64,000 bases of DNA from Marinilabilia salmonicolor JCM 21150. Lineage in GTDB: Bacteria; Bacteroidota; Bacteroidia; Bacteroidales; Marinilabiliaceae. Below are positions 1 through 11,271 of this stretch, piece by piece (within the stretch, counting starts at the first letter, position 1; each line of letters opens with the position of its first letter). The notes beneath the pieces were generated by a model. The model ran no database searches and was not told where the DNA came from. It was given only the letters and a program-made list of their open reading frames with translations. Made by a program: the position numbers and the translations under genes. Location of the stretch: the NCBI RefSeq assembly GCF_000259075.1, contig NZ_AJKI01000010.1:165622-229621 (forward strand), read 5' to 3'.

Positions 1-2272
<2,272 letters not shown>

Positions 2273-2302
2273 CAACTTAAAACATTAATTTTCAACAATT
2301 TT

Positions 2303-2437
2303 CTAACCTACCTTACACATAAAGCAGGTTAAGCAAAAACAGGCTGAAAGCCTTAGAGCAACAGCCCAAAGCAATGCCCCGGGGGTAGAGTCATCTCCCC
2401 CTCTCTCTTCATTGACAGCATTGCGACCAATAAAGAA
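2303..2437. repeat. Intergenic palindromic repeat, family R3, degenerate copy
   Basis: Shares with 62175-62316 the ordered blocks aacctacctta, acaggctgaaagcct, agcaa.agccca..gcaat, a CCCC-rich stretch and gcgaccaataaag. The terminal palindrome that is perfect in the other copy is broken here (CTCTCTTCATTGACAGC against GCGACCAATAAAG). It fills most of the gap between the GH109-like gene and the GH2 gene; with copy A of the 142-bp repeat it accounts for nearly all of 2132-2448. Confidence 0.65.
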
Positions 2438-2448
2438 AATGAATCAGT

Positions 2449-3933
2449 CTAATGCACATTTAACTGGCTCTTGGAATCCGCCGAAGTAACATTCCGAACT
2501 CCGGTATTACCTCCTTCTTTCATTGTAAGGTCAATCGGTTTATTTGTCTTCCAGGCACCTCTGGTAAAATCAGGAATATCGATAGGTTTAGAGCCATTAA
2601 GAATAGACCACTCACTCAAAGGAGTAATACAACTCCAGGCAGCAGCATCATAAACGTCCATATCCACCGGTAAGCCATTTCTGAGACAATCGATCAGACG
2701 CCAATCCATAATAAAATCCATTCCACCATGGCCACCTACTTTTTTAGCCATCTCCCCCACACGCCTGACTATTTCGGGAGTATATTTTTCCTGTAGTTCT
2801 TTCATTTTTGCTTCATCGGCCACATTATGCCCAAAGGCGATGTGCTGAAGCGGCCATTTCTGGGCAAAACATTTTGTCCCGCTCAACATATGAATACGTG
2901 AATATGGACGTGGTGAACTGATATCATGCTGAATCATGATGGTACGCCCTTTCACGGTACGAATCATCTGCATATCCATATTGCCCCGCATTTCTTTACC
3001 TACGAATTGCCGTAAGTCGGGGCGATCGGGAGCCAATTCTTTAATACGATTGGCCAAAGTAAAATCATCCGACATCATTGCAGTCAGGTAATCCATTCGA
3101 TCACCGCGGTTAATGTCCATAGCCTGACAAATAGGTCCTAAACCATGAGTGGGGTAAACATTAGCCATCCGTGTATTTTCATGCAGACGCCACAACTTGT
3201 CATAAGCTCCATCACCACCGGGCTTTTGATCCTGAGGTTTATTAAAATGCCAATAATCCAAATCATGAATGTAAGCACCTTCCCCGTGAATCAAATCTCC
3301 AAACACCCCCTGACGCACCATATTAAGTGTCAGTAACTCAAAGAAGTCATAACAACAATTTTCAAGAATGACACAATGTTTTCTGGTTTGCTCGGAAACC
3401 TCCACCATTTCCCAACACTCATCCATGGTTTTGGCGGTAGAAACTTCAACCGCGGTATGCTTATCTCCTTTCATGGCAGCAATGGCTACCGGGACATGCC
3501 ATTCCCAGGGAGTTGCAATATATACAAGATCAACAATATTGCTATCGCACAATTCTTTAAAAGCAGTATCACTTCCGGTAAATTCTTTAGCTTTAGGCAA
3601 CCCTGCTTTCACAAGCTTGGCCTGAGCTCCATCCATCGCAGCCTGCCGCGTATCACAAACAGCCGTGATTTCAACGCCCTCGATATGAGTCATTCGCTCT
3701 ACGGCACCGATTCCTCTGTCACCAATTCCGACAAAACCAATGCGTACTGTATCCAGCTTAGGAGCACGGTAACCACACATATTAAAATGCATTTTGGGCT
3801 TTATCTCCGAGGCCCTTTTAATATGTGCTTTCTCACTTTGTTCTTTCGGTGTGCAGGCATTGATTACCGGAGATGCAGCAATAACCCCTGAACCTATTGC
3901 TATGTTTTTAAGAAATGATCTGCGATTGGTCAT
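2449..3933 (-). CDS. GH109-like Gfo/Idh/MocA-fold glycosidase (alpha-N-acetylgalactosaminidase family)
   Basis: 494 aa. The start is set at the ATG opening MTNRRSFLKN, a Tat-type signal (twin Arg, then hydrophobic stretch, then ASPVINACTP), rather than 25 codons upstream. Residues about 55-190 form a Rossmann domain with GFVGIGDRGIG. The downstream motifs PWEWH, YPTHGLGP, MDINRGDR and GHGGMDF follow the order known in family GH109, whose founding member removes alpha-GalNAc by an NAD-dependent mechanism. Last gene of the sigma/FecR/SusC/SusD set, separated from SusD by 99 bp with a terminator-like hairpin. Substrate specificity within GH109 is broad and the GalNAc call is family-based; a plain sugar oxidoreductase remains possible. 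It would be exported folded, as expected for a cofactor-bound enzyme. Confidence 0.85.
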   Translation of the reverse strand: MTNRRSFLKNIAIGSGVIAASPVINACTPKEQSEKAHIKRASEIKPKMHFNMCGYRAPKLDTVRIGFVGIGDRGIGAVERMTHIEGVEITAVCDTRQAAMDGAQAKLVKAGLPKAKEFTGSDTAFKELCDSNIVDLVYIATPWEWHVPVAIAAMKGDKHTAVEVSTAKTMDECWEMVEVSEQTRKHCVILENCCYDFFELLTLNMVRQGVFGDLIHGEGAYIHDLDYWHFNKPQDQKPGGDGAYDKLWRLHENTRMANVYPTHGLGPICQAMDINRGDRMDYLTAMMSDDFTLANRIKELAPDRPDLRQFVGKEMRGNMDMQMIRTVKGRTIMIQHDISSPRPYSRIHMLSGTKCFAQKWPLQHIAFGHNVADEAKMKELQEKYTPEIVRRVGEMAKKVGGHGGMDFIMDWRLIDCLRNGLPVDMDVYDAAAWSCITPLSEWSILNGSKPIDIPDFTRGAWKTNKPIDLTMKEGGNTGVRNVTSADSKSQLNVH

Positions 3934-3971
3934 TTTTCTTTTGTTTTTATATCGTTCAACAATAACATAAT

Positions 3972-4014
3972 TCAAAGAAAAGAGCTCGTGAAGATTCATA
4001 AAGGCCACGAGCTC
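3972..4014 (-). terminator. Hairpin with T-rich tail between SusD and GH109-like genes
   Basis: On the minus strand a 9-bp perfect stem (GAGCTCGTG / CACGAGCTC, positions 4006-4014 and 3982-3990) is followed by TTTTCTTTG. It lies between the stop of the SusD gene and the start of the GH109-like gene, so it probably reduces read-through into the last gene rather than ending the operon. Confidence 0.6.
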
Positions 4015-4032
4015 TCGTATATCAACAAACTA

Positions 4033-5625
4033 TTAATAACCTGTATTATTGGGCTTTAATTCGGGGTTTTTATCAATAGCTGATCGGGGAATCGGTAACA
4101 GATAATGTTTTGGTGCTTCAAATCTTCTGGTTTCAACAAATATGGGATCTCCCGTCAATTGCACATTGTAATCGCCATTATCCTGTTCTGAATCCAAAAC
4201 AGTCCCAAGTTTTGCGCCATACAATGGTCCATTCATCACCTCTTCTGCAATTTCCCAACGGATAATATCATCTCTTCTCAAACCCTCCATGGCAAATTCT
4301 ACATGGCGTTCATTGCGCACCAATGCTCTGAGGCTTTCGACAGTATTATATCTGGTCCTGTCCACAGCAGGCATTCCTGCCCGAAGTCTTACCGCATCTA
4401 AGGCAGCATATAACTCATCATCAATCTCCCCTAACTCCACTTTGGCTTCAGCAATGGTAAGTAAAACTTCTGCATAACGGAAAACAATGATATTCAGCCC
4501 TGAATTCCAGTAAGGCTCATCCGGAGAAGCATCCAAATAATTTAAATATTTCCTGAAATTGTATCCTGTTTTGGATGCATTATCAGCGGTTTGATAATAA
4601 TTTGCATCTCCTTCCTCCACAGACTTATAGACCTCTCCCTGCCATACCTGTCCCGGGTAGATAATGGAAGCACGCAAGCGGGGATCTCTGTTCACAAATG
4701 GATTTTGAGGATCATATTGCCCCAACTCTTCAGCTTCCTGAATCGTCAATCCACTCGCCATCTCATAACTATCAACCAACGATTGGGTGGGAACTACTGA
4801 AGACCAACCTCCGGAACCATTGGGCAGGTAGGGTGTAAAGTTGATACTATACATATCCGGCGTTTGCTGAACGGATAATATAACTTCGTCATTTTGCTCA
4901 TTGTCAGGACTAAAAACACCGGAAAAGGTGGGATTCAGATTATACCCTTCAATGCTTTGTGCCACAGTCAAAGCTTCCTCATATTCTCCATAATAAAGAT
5001 AGATTCTCATTAACAAGGCCTGGGCAGCCCCTTTGGTTGCTTTTCCAAAGTCATCTGATGAATATGCTTCAGGCAGAATATTAATTATATCTTTTAATTC
5101 ATCCTGAATAAACGTTAAAACCTTTTCCCTTGAATCCCTGGGGATCTTAGCTTCTTCGGGAGAACCAAAATTCTCTGTAACAAGCGGCACATCACCATAA
5201 TTAATTACAAGCTGATAATATTTATACGCTCTGATAAAACGAGCCTGAGCCTCATATACCTCAAGGATTGATGCCTCCAGATTCATAGTGCTAACATTGG
5301 CAATTAGTTCATTACAACGATAAATGGTGGTGTAACTAAAATAACTACTTCCGGGATCTGCAGCAGACAAGGTCCCATTCCCTATATTGGTCCAACCTTC
5401 CCAGGGGAAATTGTTGAAAGCATTATCAGAACCACATTCACGATACATCAACCAGTCACCGCTCTCAAAACCGGAATAGCAACCTGTAAGGGCAAGTTCA
5501 AGATCGCCTTCTGACTTCCAAAATGTTGCAGGAGATAAAGCATCCTTTGGCGCCAAATCCAGGAAAGATTCCCCACAGGATGCAGTTAAAAACCCAAAAA
5601 CTAAGATAATTATATATTTTCTCAT
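4033..5625 (-). CDS. SusD/RagB family surface glycan-binding lipoprotein
   Basis: 530 aa. Caps the SusC channel at the cell surface and captures oligosaccharides for import. The protein starts with a lipoprotein signal ending at C17 (FGFLTASC), then a SusD-like N-terminal domain with tetratricopeptide-type helices (residues about 60-230) and a RagB/SusD C-terminal domain ending in LLPIPRSAIDKNPELKPNNTGY-like sequence, the usual SusD tail (PIP..AID.NP.L.QN.GY). Twelve bases downstream of SusC, so cotranscribed with it. The ligand is unknown. Confidence 0.95.
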   Translation of the reverse strand: MRKYIIILVFGFLTASCGESFLDLAPKDALSPATFWKSEGDLELALTGCYSGFESGDWLMYRECGSDNAFNNFPWEGWTNIGNGTLSAADPGSSYFSYTTIYRCNELIANVSTMNLEASILEVYEAQARFIRAYKYYQLVINYGDVPLVTENFGSPEEAKIPRDSREKVLTFIQDELKDIINILPEAYSSDDFGKATKGAAQALLMRIYLYYGEYEEALTVAQSIEGYNLNPTFSGVFSPDNEQNDEVILSVQQTPDMYSINFTPYLPNGSGGWSSVVPTQSLVDSYEMASGLTIQEAEELGQYDPQNPFVNRDPRLRASIIYPGQVWQGEVYKSVEEGDANYYQTADNASKTGYNFRKYLNYLDASPDEPYWNSGLNIIVFRYAEVLLTIAEAKVELGEIDDELYAALDAVRLRAGMPAVDRTRYNTVESLRALVRNERHVEFAMEGLRRDDIIRWEIAEEVMNGPLYGAKLGTVLDSEQDNGDYNVQLTGDPIFVETRRFEAPKHYLLPIPRSAIDKNPELKPNNTGY

Positions 5626-5637
5626 CTCTTTTTCCTT

Positions 5638-8600
5638 TTAAAATGACACATTAATTCCGAAAGAATTTACCATAACAACAGGATAACCGCTTCCTCTCCC
5701 TGAAGGAGCTTCAGGATCCCATCCTTTCAGATAATCCGTTACCGTAAACAAATTCTGACCGCTATAATAAATGCGTGCTTTTGAAACGCCGAGTCTGGAA
5801 AGAACATTTTCAGGGATATTGTATCCAATTTGCAGATTCTTAAGCCTTAGATAATTGGTACTTCTAAGCCAGTATTCGGTTGTTTGATTCTGGGGCATAC
5901 TTGGTCCGTATAAGTTGGCGATGGCACGAGGCACTGAAGTATTTGGTCTGTCAGAAGTCCAGCTATCGGCCCAAATTGCAGAAGGCTTGGATGCATCCCC
6001 GTTTACGGTACCAATAGCATCAAAATCCATATATCCATATCCCCCCAAAGTACCCTGGAAAATCGCCAGAAAATCAAAATTCTTATAATCTGCCCCGACA
6101 TTAAAACCATAAACAAAATCAGGTGTCAAATTTCCCAGAATAGTACGATCCTCGCTGGTAACCTTATCATCGCCCGTAACATCAACATACCTGAGATCTC
6201 CGGGTTTCAGCTCACTTCTGTTATATAAAGTATTTTCTGCCCAGTCATCAATTTCGCTTTCTGATTGATAAAGCCCGTTGGTTTTATACCCGTAAAAAGA
6301 ATCTACAGACTCTCCTATTCGCCGTATGGTTCTTCCACTGATAATCTGATCCTGTCCGGCAAGCTTTAACAATTCATTTTTATTGTAAGCGAAGTTACCT
6401 CCAAAGTTAAAACCTACATCTCCGAATTTATCATTGTACTGAAACGTAAATTCACCCCCTTTATTGGACATCTCTCCTACGTTATCATAAAACCCGGACA
6501 GTGCAAACGTTTCGGGAGAAGGAACTGCCATTATAATATCTGTGGTTTTCCTGTCGTAGTAATCAACAGTAAAATTCAATTTGTGAAAAAGGGTAAGATC
6601 AGCTCCAATTCCCCATGAAGTCGTTTTCTCCCACACCAGATCTTGGTTTTTAGCAGAAACGATTGCTGCTCCGGAGGCAATACTGCTGCTAAAGGGATAA
6701 TCAAGCCCTAAAGACAAAGTTGGAACGGTAGGGTAATAGGAATTTAATGCAGCCTGATTTCCCAACATTCCCCATGAAGCTCTTAGCTTTAAATTATCGA
6801 TTGATTCCAGATCATCCATGAAATCTTCTTCCGAAAGCCGCCATCCGGTGGAGAAAGAAGGGAAGGCTCCCCATCTGTTATCTTCACTAAAACGGGAGGA
6901 TGCATCATACCGCAAATTAGCTTCAAACAGGTATTTGCTTTGATAATCATAGTTTACACGTCCAAACCATGAAATCATGTTCAGCTCCCGGGTGTAACCT
7001 TCGCCAACCATTCCTTTGGATGAGCCACCGTTAAGATCATCCAACATGGTACTGGGAAAATTCTCCCGATAAGCACGTGTCCTTTTATAATCATATGCCT
7101 CGGCATGATATCCTGCCATTAAAGCAAAATTGTGTCCACCAACTGATTTGTCATAATTGGCAACTACATCACCGGTAATTCGTTCGGTATTTACATGTAA
7201 TTGCTCTATAGATGTGGGTCCATGGTACTTAGACTCATTATACTGAATCTCTTTGTTTTTAGAACTTTTATCTTCCTTGTAAGTACGCAACGAAGCAGTA
7301 CCTTTAACCGTAAAGCCTTCAAAAATTTTAAAAGTAAGTGAACCTACTCCCAGAAAATAATTCTGTTTTGTATGGATTTGTTCCCCCTGATCAAGCCAGG
7401 CAATAGGGTTACCATCAGATATGGTAGCATATGTACCATCTTCATTTTTATAGGGAATCCATGGAGCAATACGGTACGCCTGACGAATAATCTGATCCAG
7501 TCCTCCGCCAACATAAGCATTATTAGGCTGTGTCAAGGTCTGACGGGTATAAGAAAGATTGACATTTGTTGTCAGCCATTCATATGGATCATTCTTCAGA
7601 TTGGTACGTACATTATATCGTTCTTTTCCTGTATGTTCCACAATACCATCCTGCTTCTGATAATCAACGGAAGAACGGTATTGAGATGTTTCTGAACCTC
7701 CGGAAACAGATACATTATGCGATGTCTGAAAGCCTGACCCGGAATAAAGTAAATCGAGCCAATCGGTATTTGGATGGCCGTAAGGATCCTGCCCGTTACG
7801 AAAAAGTTCAATATCTGCATCTGTAAACCGTGGATCTTTCCCTTCGACCTGCAGGGCCTTATTGTACAACGAAGCATATTCTGCAGACCCCAGATATTCA
7901 GGCAAATCGGTGGGAGCCTGCCAACCGAAGTCACCGGAGTATCGCACCATTGGCTCCCCGCTTTTTCCGGTTTTTGTCGTAATCAGGATAACTCCGTTAG
8001 CAGCTTTTGAACCATAAATAGCAGCAGAAGCCGCATCTTTCAACACAGAAATGGAAGCAATATCCTCGGATGAAAGCTCATCCATACTTGATTCCACTCC
8101 ATCCACAATAACCATTGGGGCAGCATTGTTTAAGGTACCTACTCCGCGCACCCGAATGGTACCTCCGTCACCTCCGGGCATACCACTTCCCTGATTCACA
8201 TACACTCCCGGAAGCAAACCTGATAAGCCGGAGGAGACATTACTCATGGGACGATTTTCCATCAACTTGCTATCAACGCTGGCCACAGAACCAGTAAGGT
8301 TGACTTTCTTCTGTGTCCCGTATCCGACAACAACAACCTCATCCAGGCCTACCATGTCTTCTCTCAGGGAAACGTCGATCTGGCTTTTATCGCCTATGGC
8401 AACTTCTCTGGATTCCATACCAACAAAAGAAAACAACAAAACATCAGCATCACCAGGAATTTTAAGCGAATAATTCCCTTCTACATCAGTAATGGTACCC
8501 TGAGTAGTTCCTTTAACAGAAACGGTTGCTCCGGGAATCGGTTCCCCCTGACCATCAACCACTCTTCCAGTAATAATTTTCTCAGATTGCGGGACATCTT

Positions 8601-8976
8601 CCGAAGAAGCTTTTCTCTTTGAAAGAATAATCTGGTTATCGACTACTTTATATGAAATATCCCGACCATAAAAAAGAGCATCAAGAACTTCAAAAATATT
8701 CTCTTTTGAACACTTCACAGAAGTGTCAAAATCCATGTCAACAAATTTTTCATTATACAGAAAATAAAACTGACTTTGATTTTCAATCTCATCAAGAACA
8801 GTTTCGGCATTTACATTCTCAAGATCAATAGTAAGCATTTTAACCTGAGCGTAAGATTCCTCTGCAAACAACTGGGTAACACCGACTAGTAGAAAGAAGA
8901 GTGTGATTCGCATAATACGATAGATTTTAGTAAGGGCACACTTGTTCCCTATTCCTCTCTTAGGAATTTTTTTCAT
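5638..8976 (-). CDS. SusC/RagA TonB-dependent outer-membrane transporter with STN signalling domain
   Basis: 1,112 aa. Imports glycan fragments across the outer membrane, powered by TonB. The long N-terminus (MKKIPKRGIGNKCALTK...) before the hydrophobic signal at about 22-44 is typical of SusC proteins with an STN domain, so the first ATG is kept. Domains: STN (about 47-120), carboxypeptidase-regulatory-like repeat (about 135-212), TonB-box-like LDEVVVVGYGTQKKVNL, plug (about 215-350), then the 22-strand barrel. The STN domain and the FecR/sigma pair directly upstream indicate transcription control by trans-envelope signalling: ligand binding would be relayed to FecR and release the sigma factor. 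The other SusC in this window lacks the STN domain. Confidence 0.96.
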   Translation of the reverse strand: MKKIPKRGIGNKCALTKIYRIMRITLFFLLVGVTQLFAEESYAQVKMLTIDLENVNAETVLDEIENQSQFYFLYNEKFVDMDFDTSVKCSKENIFEVLDALFYGRDISYKVVDNQIILSKRKASSEDVPQSEKIITGRVVDGQGEPIPGATVSVKGTTQGTITDVEGNYSLKIPGDADVLLFSFVGMESREVAIGDKSQIDVSLREDMVGLDEVVVVGYGTQKKVNLTGSVASVDSKLMENRPMSNVSSGLSGLLPGVYVNQGSGMPGGDGGTIRVRGVGTLNNAAPMVIVDGVESSMDELSSEDIASISVLKDAASAAIYGSKAANGVILITTKTGKSGEPMVRYSGDFGWQAPTDLPEYLGSAEYASLYNKALQVEGKDPRFTDADIELFRNGQDPYGHPNTDWLDLLYSGSGFQTSHNVSVSGGSETSQYRSSVDYQKQDGIVEHTGKERYNVRTNLKNDPYEWLTTNVNLSYTRQTLTQPNNAYVGGGLDQIIRQAYRIAPWIPYKNEDGTYATISDGNPIAWLDQGEQIHTKQNYFLGVGSLTFKIFEGFTVKGTASLRTYKEDKSSKNKEIQYNESKYHGPTSIEQLHVNTERITGDVVANYDKSVGGHNFALMAGYHAEAYDYKRTRAYRENFPSTMLDDLNGGSSKGMVGEGYTRELNMISWFGRVNYDYQSKYLFEANLRYDASSRFSEDNRWGAFPSFSTGWRLSEEDFMDDLESIDNLKLRASWGMLGNQAALNSYYPTVPTLSLGLDYPFSSSIASGAAIVSAKNQDLVWEKTTSWGIGADLTLFHKLNFTVDYYDRKTTDIIMAVPSPETFALSGFYDNVGEMSNKGGEFTFQYNDKFGDVGFNFGGNFAYNKNELLKLAGQDQIISGRTIRRIGESVDSFYGYKTNGLYQSESEIDDWAENTLYNRSELKPGDLRYVDVTGDDKVTSEDRTILGNLTPDFVYGFNVGADYKNFDFLAIFQGTLGGYGYMDFDAIGTVNGDASKPSAIWADSWTSDRPNTSVPRAIANLYGPSMPQNQTTEYWLRSTNYLRLKNLQIGYNIPENVLSRLGVSKARIYYSGQNLFTVTDYLKGWDPEAPSGRGSGYPVVMVNSFGINVSF

Positions 8977-9005
8977 AGCTTTGTAATGATTTTAAGTACA
9001 ACATT

Positions 9006-9044
9006 GGGGATTTGGAAGTTGCCGCTTCCTCTTCCCCTTTTTTT
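9006..9044. other. Hairpin with plus-strand T tract, upstream of SusC
   Basis: GGGGA...GGAAG...CTTCC...TCCCC followed by seven T on the plus strand. Both flanking genes (FecR and SusC) are on the minus strand, where the tract becomes a leading A run, so it is not an ordinary operon terminator. It could stop antisense transcription or act as a leader structure in the SusC mRNA. Confidence 0.4.
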
Positions 9045-9119
9045 AAAAAACAAATCTTTTAAAAGTTCACGAAATTAACTACTGTTCAACTTTGAAGTTA
9101 CATTCATAAAATTTTCAAT

Positions 9120-10145
9120 TTATTGATGTTGAATGATTACTTTCTTTCTCGAAAAATTGCCTGCACTATCTTGCTTATTATCTTCAATTACATAATCTAT
9201 TGGAGAAGTCAGTTTTAACAACCTCAAAACATCTTCAAGTTTTTCATCCTTGAACGTCCCCCTGAAAGTGTAATCATAAATGGTGCTATCCTCCACAACC
9301 ACATCCACATTAAACCAGCGTGACAATTCTCTGGCTGTTCGAACCATATTTTCTCCCCGAAGCAATAACTTTCCATCAATCCAGGAGGAATATATTTCAG
9401 GCTCAACCTGTTTCCGGGTTAGCTTTCTTTTTTCATTATCAAAGACCAGTTGTTCACCAGGTGTCATTTGAAATGATTGTTCGCACCTATCAGGTTTAAA
9501 TTCCACGACACCTTCTTCCAGAACTACCTCTACAATATCTTCTCCGGGCCACATTTCCACGTTGAAACGTGTCCCAAGAACTTTCACTTCAGCATTGTTT
9601 CCTCTGACTGTAAAGGGGTGTAACGAGTCACTTTTCACATCGAAAAAGGCATTTCCTTTTACATTGACATTCCGTTTTTTAAATGGGATATAATAACTTA
9701 ATTCAGAACCACTATTCAGCCACGTAATGGTTCCATCAGGCAATTCAGTTCTAACTCTGGCTCCCATAGGGGAAATAATTTCCACCAATGTTGGTTCCGA
9801 TTCAGGCTTCTCAGCAAAAAAGAATAGTAAAGCATTTATGACCAGAAGTGGAAGGACCAGAACTGCAGCTATTCTGCCAAGTAATTTCAACGTCCTTGTC
9901 ATTTTTTTACCACCTGAAGCGTTCTCCGAATCAGATCTAATCAAAAAATGAATTTTCTGCAGGATGGGAGATAAATCTTTATGAGGGTTCACAAAGGAAG
10001 TTGTATCCCAGTCCTGCGCCATGCGCTTCTTCAGATCAGGAATGCCTGCCTCCTCCCTGAACAACTGAAAAAACTTACGCTTTGATGATTTGTCGCCTCT
10101 GCCAGCCAGATAATCATCAAATATTTGTTGTTGCTTTTTATTCAT
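9120..10145 (-). CDS. FecR-family anti-sigma factor
   Basis: 341 aa from MNKKQQQIF; two other in-frame ATGs occur within 15 bases upstream (to 10160) and cannot be excluded. Inner-membrane protein that holds the ECF sigma factor inactive until its periplasmic part senses the STN domain of the partner SusC. N-terminal cytoplasmic segment about 1-80, one membrane span about 85-108 (GRIAAVLVLPLLVINALLFF), FecR periplasmic domain about 125-220 (GTITWLNSGSELSY, VRGNNAEVKVLGTRFNV), and a C-terminal DUF4974-like domain (FNVDVVVEDSTIYDYTFRGT) about 255-330. Lies between the sigma factor and SusC genes in the same direction. Confidence 0.94.
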   Translation of the reverse strand: MNKKQQQIFDDYLAGRGDKSSKRKFFQLFREEAGIPDLKKRMAQDWDTTSFVNPHKDLSPILQKIHFLIRSDSENASGGKKMTRTLKLLGRIAAVLVLPLLVINALLFFFAEKPESEPTLVEIISPMGARVRTELPDGTITWLNSGSELSYYIPFKKRNVNVKGNAFFDVKSDSLHPFTVRGNNAEVKVLGTRFNVEMWPGEDIVEVVLEEGVVEFKPDRCEQSFQMTPGEQLVFDNEKRKLTRKQVEPEIYSSWIDGKLLLRGENMVRTARELSRWFNVDVVVEDSTIYDYTFRGTFKDEKLEDVLRLLKLTSPIDYVIEDNKQDSAGNFSRKKVIIQHQ

Positions 10146-10332
10146 CAGCATAAAAATCATCTAAGTTATTGGTCTGATGGAACTCGTCCCGGACAATCGA
10201 ACCTCGTTTCATTCGGAAAATCTCCAGGTCTTTAAAAGTAATACCATTTTAAAACCAAAATCTCCCGAAAAAAAATCACATTTTTTTTATTCTTTTAAGA
10301 AATGTGTTGTTCAACAAGAAGAATTGAAGCTG

Positions 10333-10394
10333 ATGTAAACAGCCTAAGCACCTGAGAGCAATAGCCATGACTAACCTCCAGGGCTTAGAAGTAC
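10333..10394. repeat. Possible remnant of intergenic repeat family R3
   Basis: Between the sigma factor stop and the FecR start; contains aaacagcctaagc, gagagcaatagcc and ccagggctta, which recall the aaacaggctgaaagcct / atagcaatagccc / agggcaat order of the copies at 2303-2437 and 62175-62316. The match is patchy. Confidence 0.35.
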
Positions 10395-10395
10395 C

Positions 10396-10965
10396 CTAAA
10401 GCAGAAATAAATAGAAGAAAAGCCATGACAAAAAACCGGATTTCTTAAGATGAAGTTTCAAAAATCCTATCACTTCCGAAATCTGGTTATCTACTGTCTT
10501 GGAGGTAACACCAACAATCTCAGCAATTTCCTTAGATGATTTACCTTCAAATCTACTTAGATGAAAAATACGTTGCTTCTTTTCCGGAAGTCTTTGGAGT
10601 AGTTGAGTAATCTGGTCCAGAACTGAGCGAAAAGTAAGGGAAGTCTCCGTAGTATTATCCTGATATTCAAAATATTGAAATTCCTCTACATCCAGATAAA
10701 CACTTTTATACTTAAAATAATCTCGTATCTGGTTAAAGGCAATGGTAAAAAGGTAAGCACGAAAGTTTTCCTCCTCATTAATTTTCTCCCGGTTTTTCCA
10801 GATCTTAAGAAAGACGTCCTGAACCAGCTCTTCGGCATCAGTATCTGATTTCAGGTATTTATAGCCAAAACCATACAACCGAGATGAATAAAGATAAAAC
10901 AACTCATTGAAAGCTTGAATACTTCCTTGTTTGAGCTGTTTAATAAAAATCTGTTCCTGAGTCAT
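10396..10965 (-). CDS. ECF RNA polymerase sigma factor (Bacteroidota sigma-70 family)
   Basis: 189 aa. Directs RNA polymerase to the SusC/SusD locus when released by FecR. Region 2 is visible at about 10-75 (DTDAEELVQDVFLKIWKNR, NFRAYLFTIAFNQIRDYFK) and region 4 at about 110-175 (LPEKKQRIFHLSRFEGKSSKEIAEIVG helix-turn-helix). The protein ends in a hydrophobic tail (SGFLSWLFFYLFLL), common in this subgroup. First gene of the set; a candidate promoter ends 20 bases upstream. Confidence 0.95.
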   Translation of the reverse strand: MTQEQIFIKQLKQGSIQAFNELFYLYSSRLYGFGYKYLKSDTDAEELVQDVFLKIWKNREKINEEENFRAYLFTIAFNQIRDYFKYKSVYLDVEEFQYFEYQDNTTETSLTFRSVLDQITQLLQRLPEKKQRIFHLSRFEGKSSKEIAEIVGVTSKTVDNQISEVIGFLKLHLKKSGFLSWLFFYLFLL

Positions 10966-10985
10966 TCATTCACCTATTTACACTG

Positions 10986-11017
10986 CAAAAATGTAAATTT
11001 AAATTAAAGAACCCAAA
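10986..11017 (-). promoter_or_regulatory. Candidate promoter of the ECF sigma gene
   Basis: Minus strand TTTG (11014-11017), 20-bp spacer, CATTTTTG (10986-10993), one mismatch from the Bacteroidota -7 box TAnnTTTG. Predicted start is about 14 bases before the coding start. The rest of 10966-11271 shows no gene. Confidence 0.45.
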
Positions 11018-11215
11018 AAGAAATATTCCCTCTGAACTATGTTTAAGAGGAGACCGGAAGCCCCAATAACCACACATACTCCTAATAAATAGATGCTTAC
11101 ATCAGGAAAAATCCTCCATTAAAAAATCATTCAAAAACAATAATATTCCACAGAAGAAGAGCGACCGGGCTGAAACATATTACTTAATACAAATTTTCAG
11201 ATAACTCTCCATACT

Positions 11216-11253
11216 AAAAAAAGCCTCCCCGGATAATCCGAAGAGGCTTTTTT
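11216..11253 (-). terminator. Rho-independent terminator after GH51 gene
   Basis: AAAAAAGCCTC ... GAGGCTTTTTT, an 11-bp stem with T runs on both strands, 19 bases past the GH51 stop. It can act in both directions and separates the arabinose genes from the sigma factor locus. Confidence 0.85.
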
Positions 11254-11271
11254 CACGTTTTACTAAAAATC

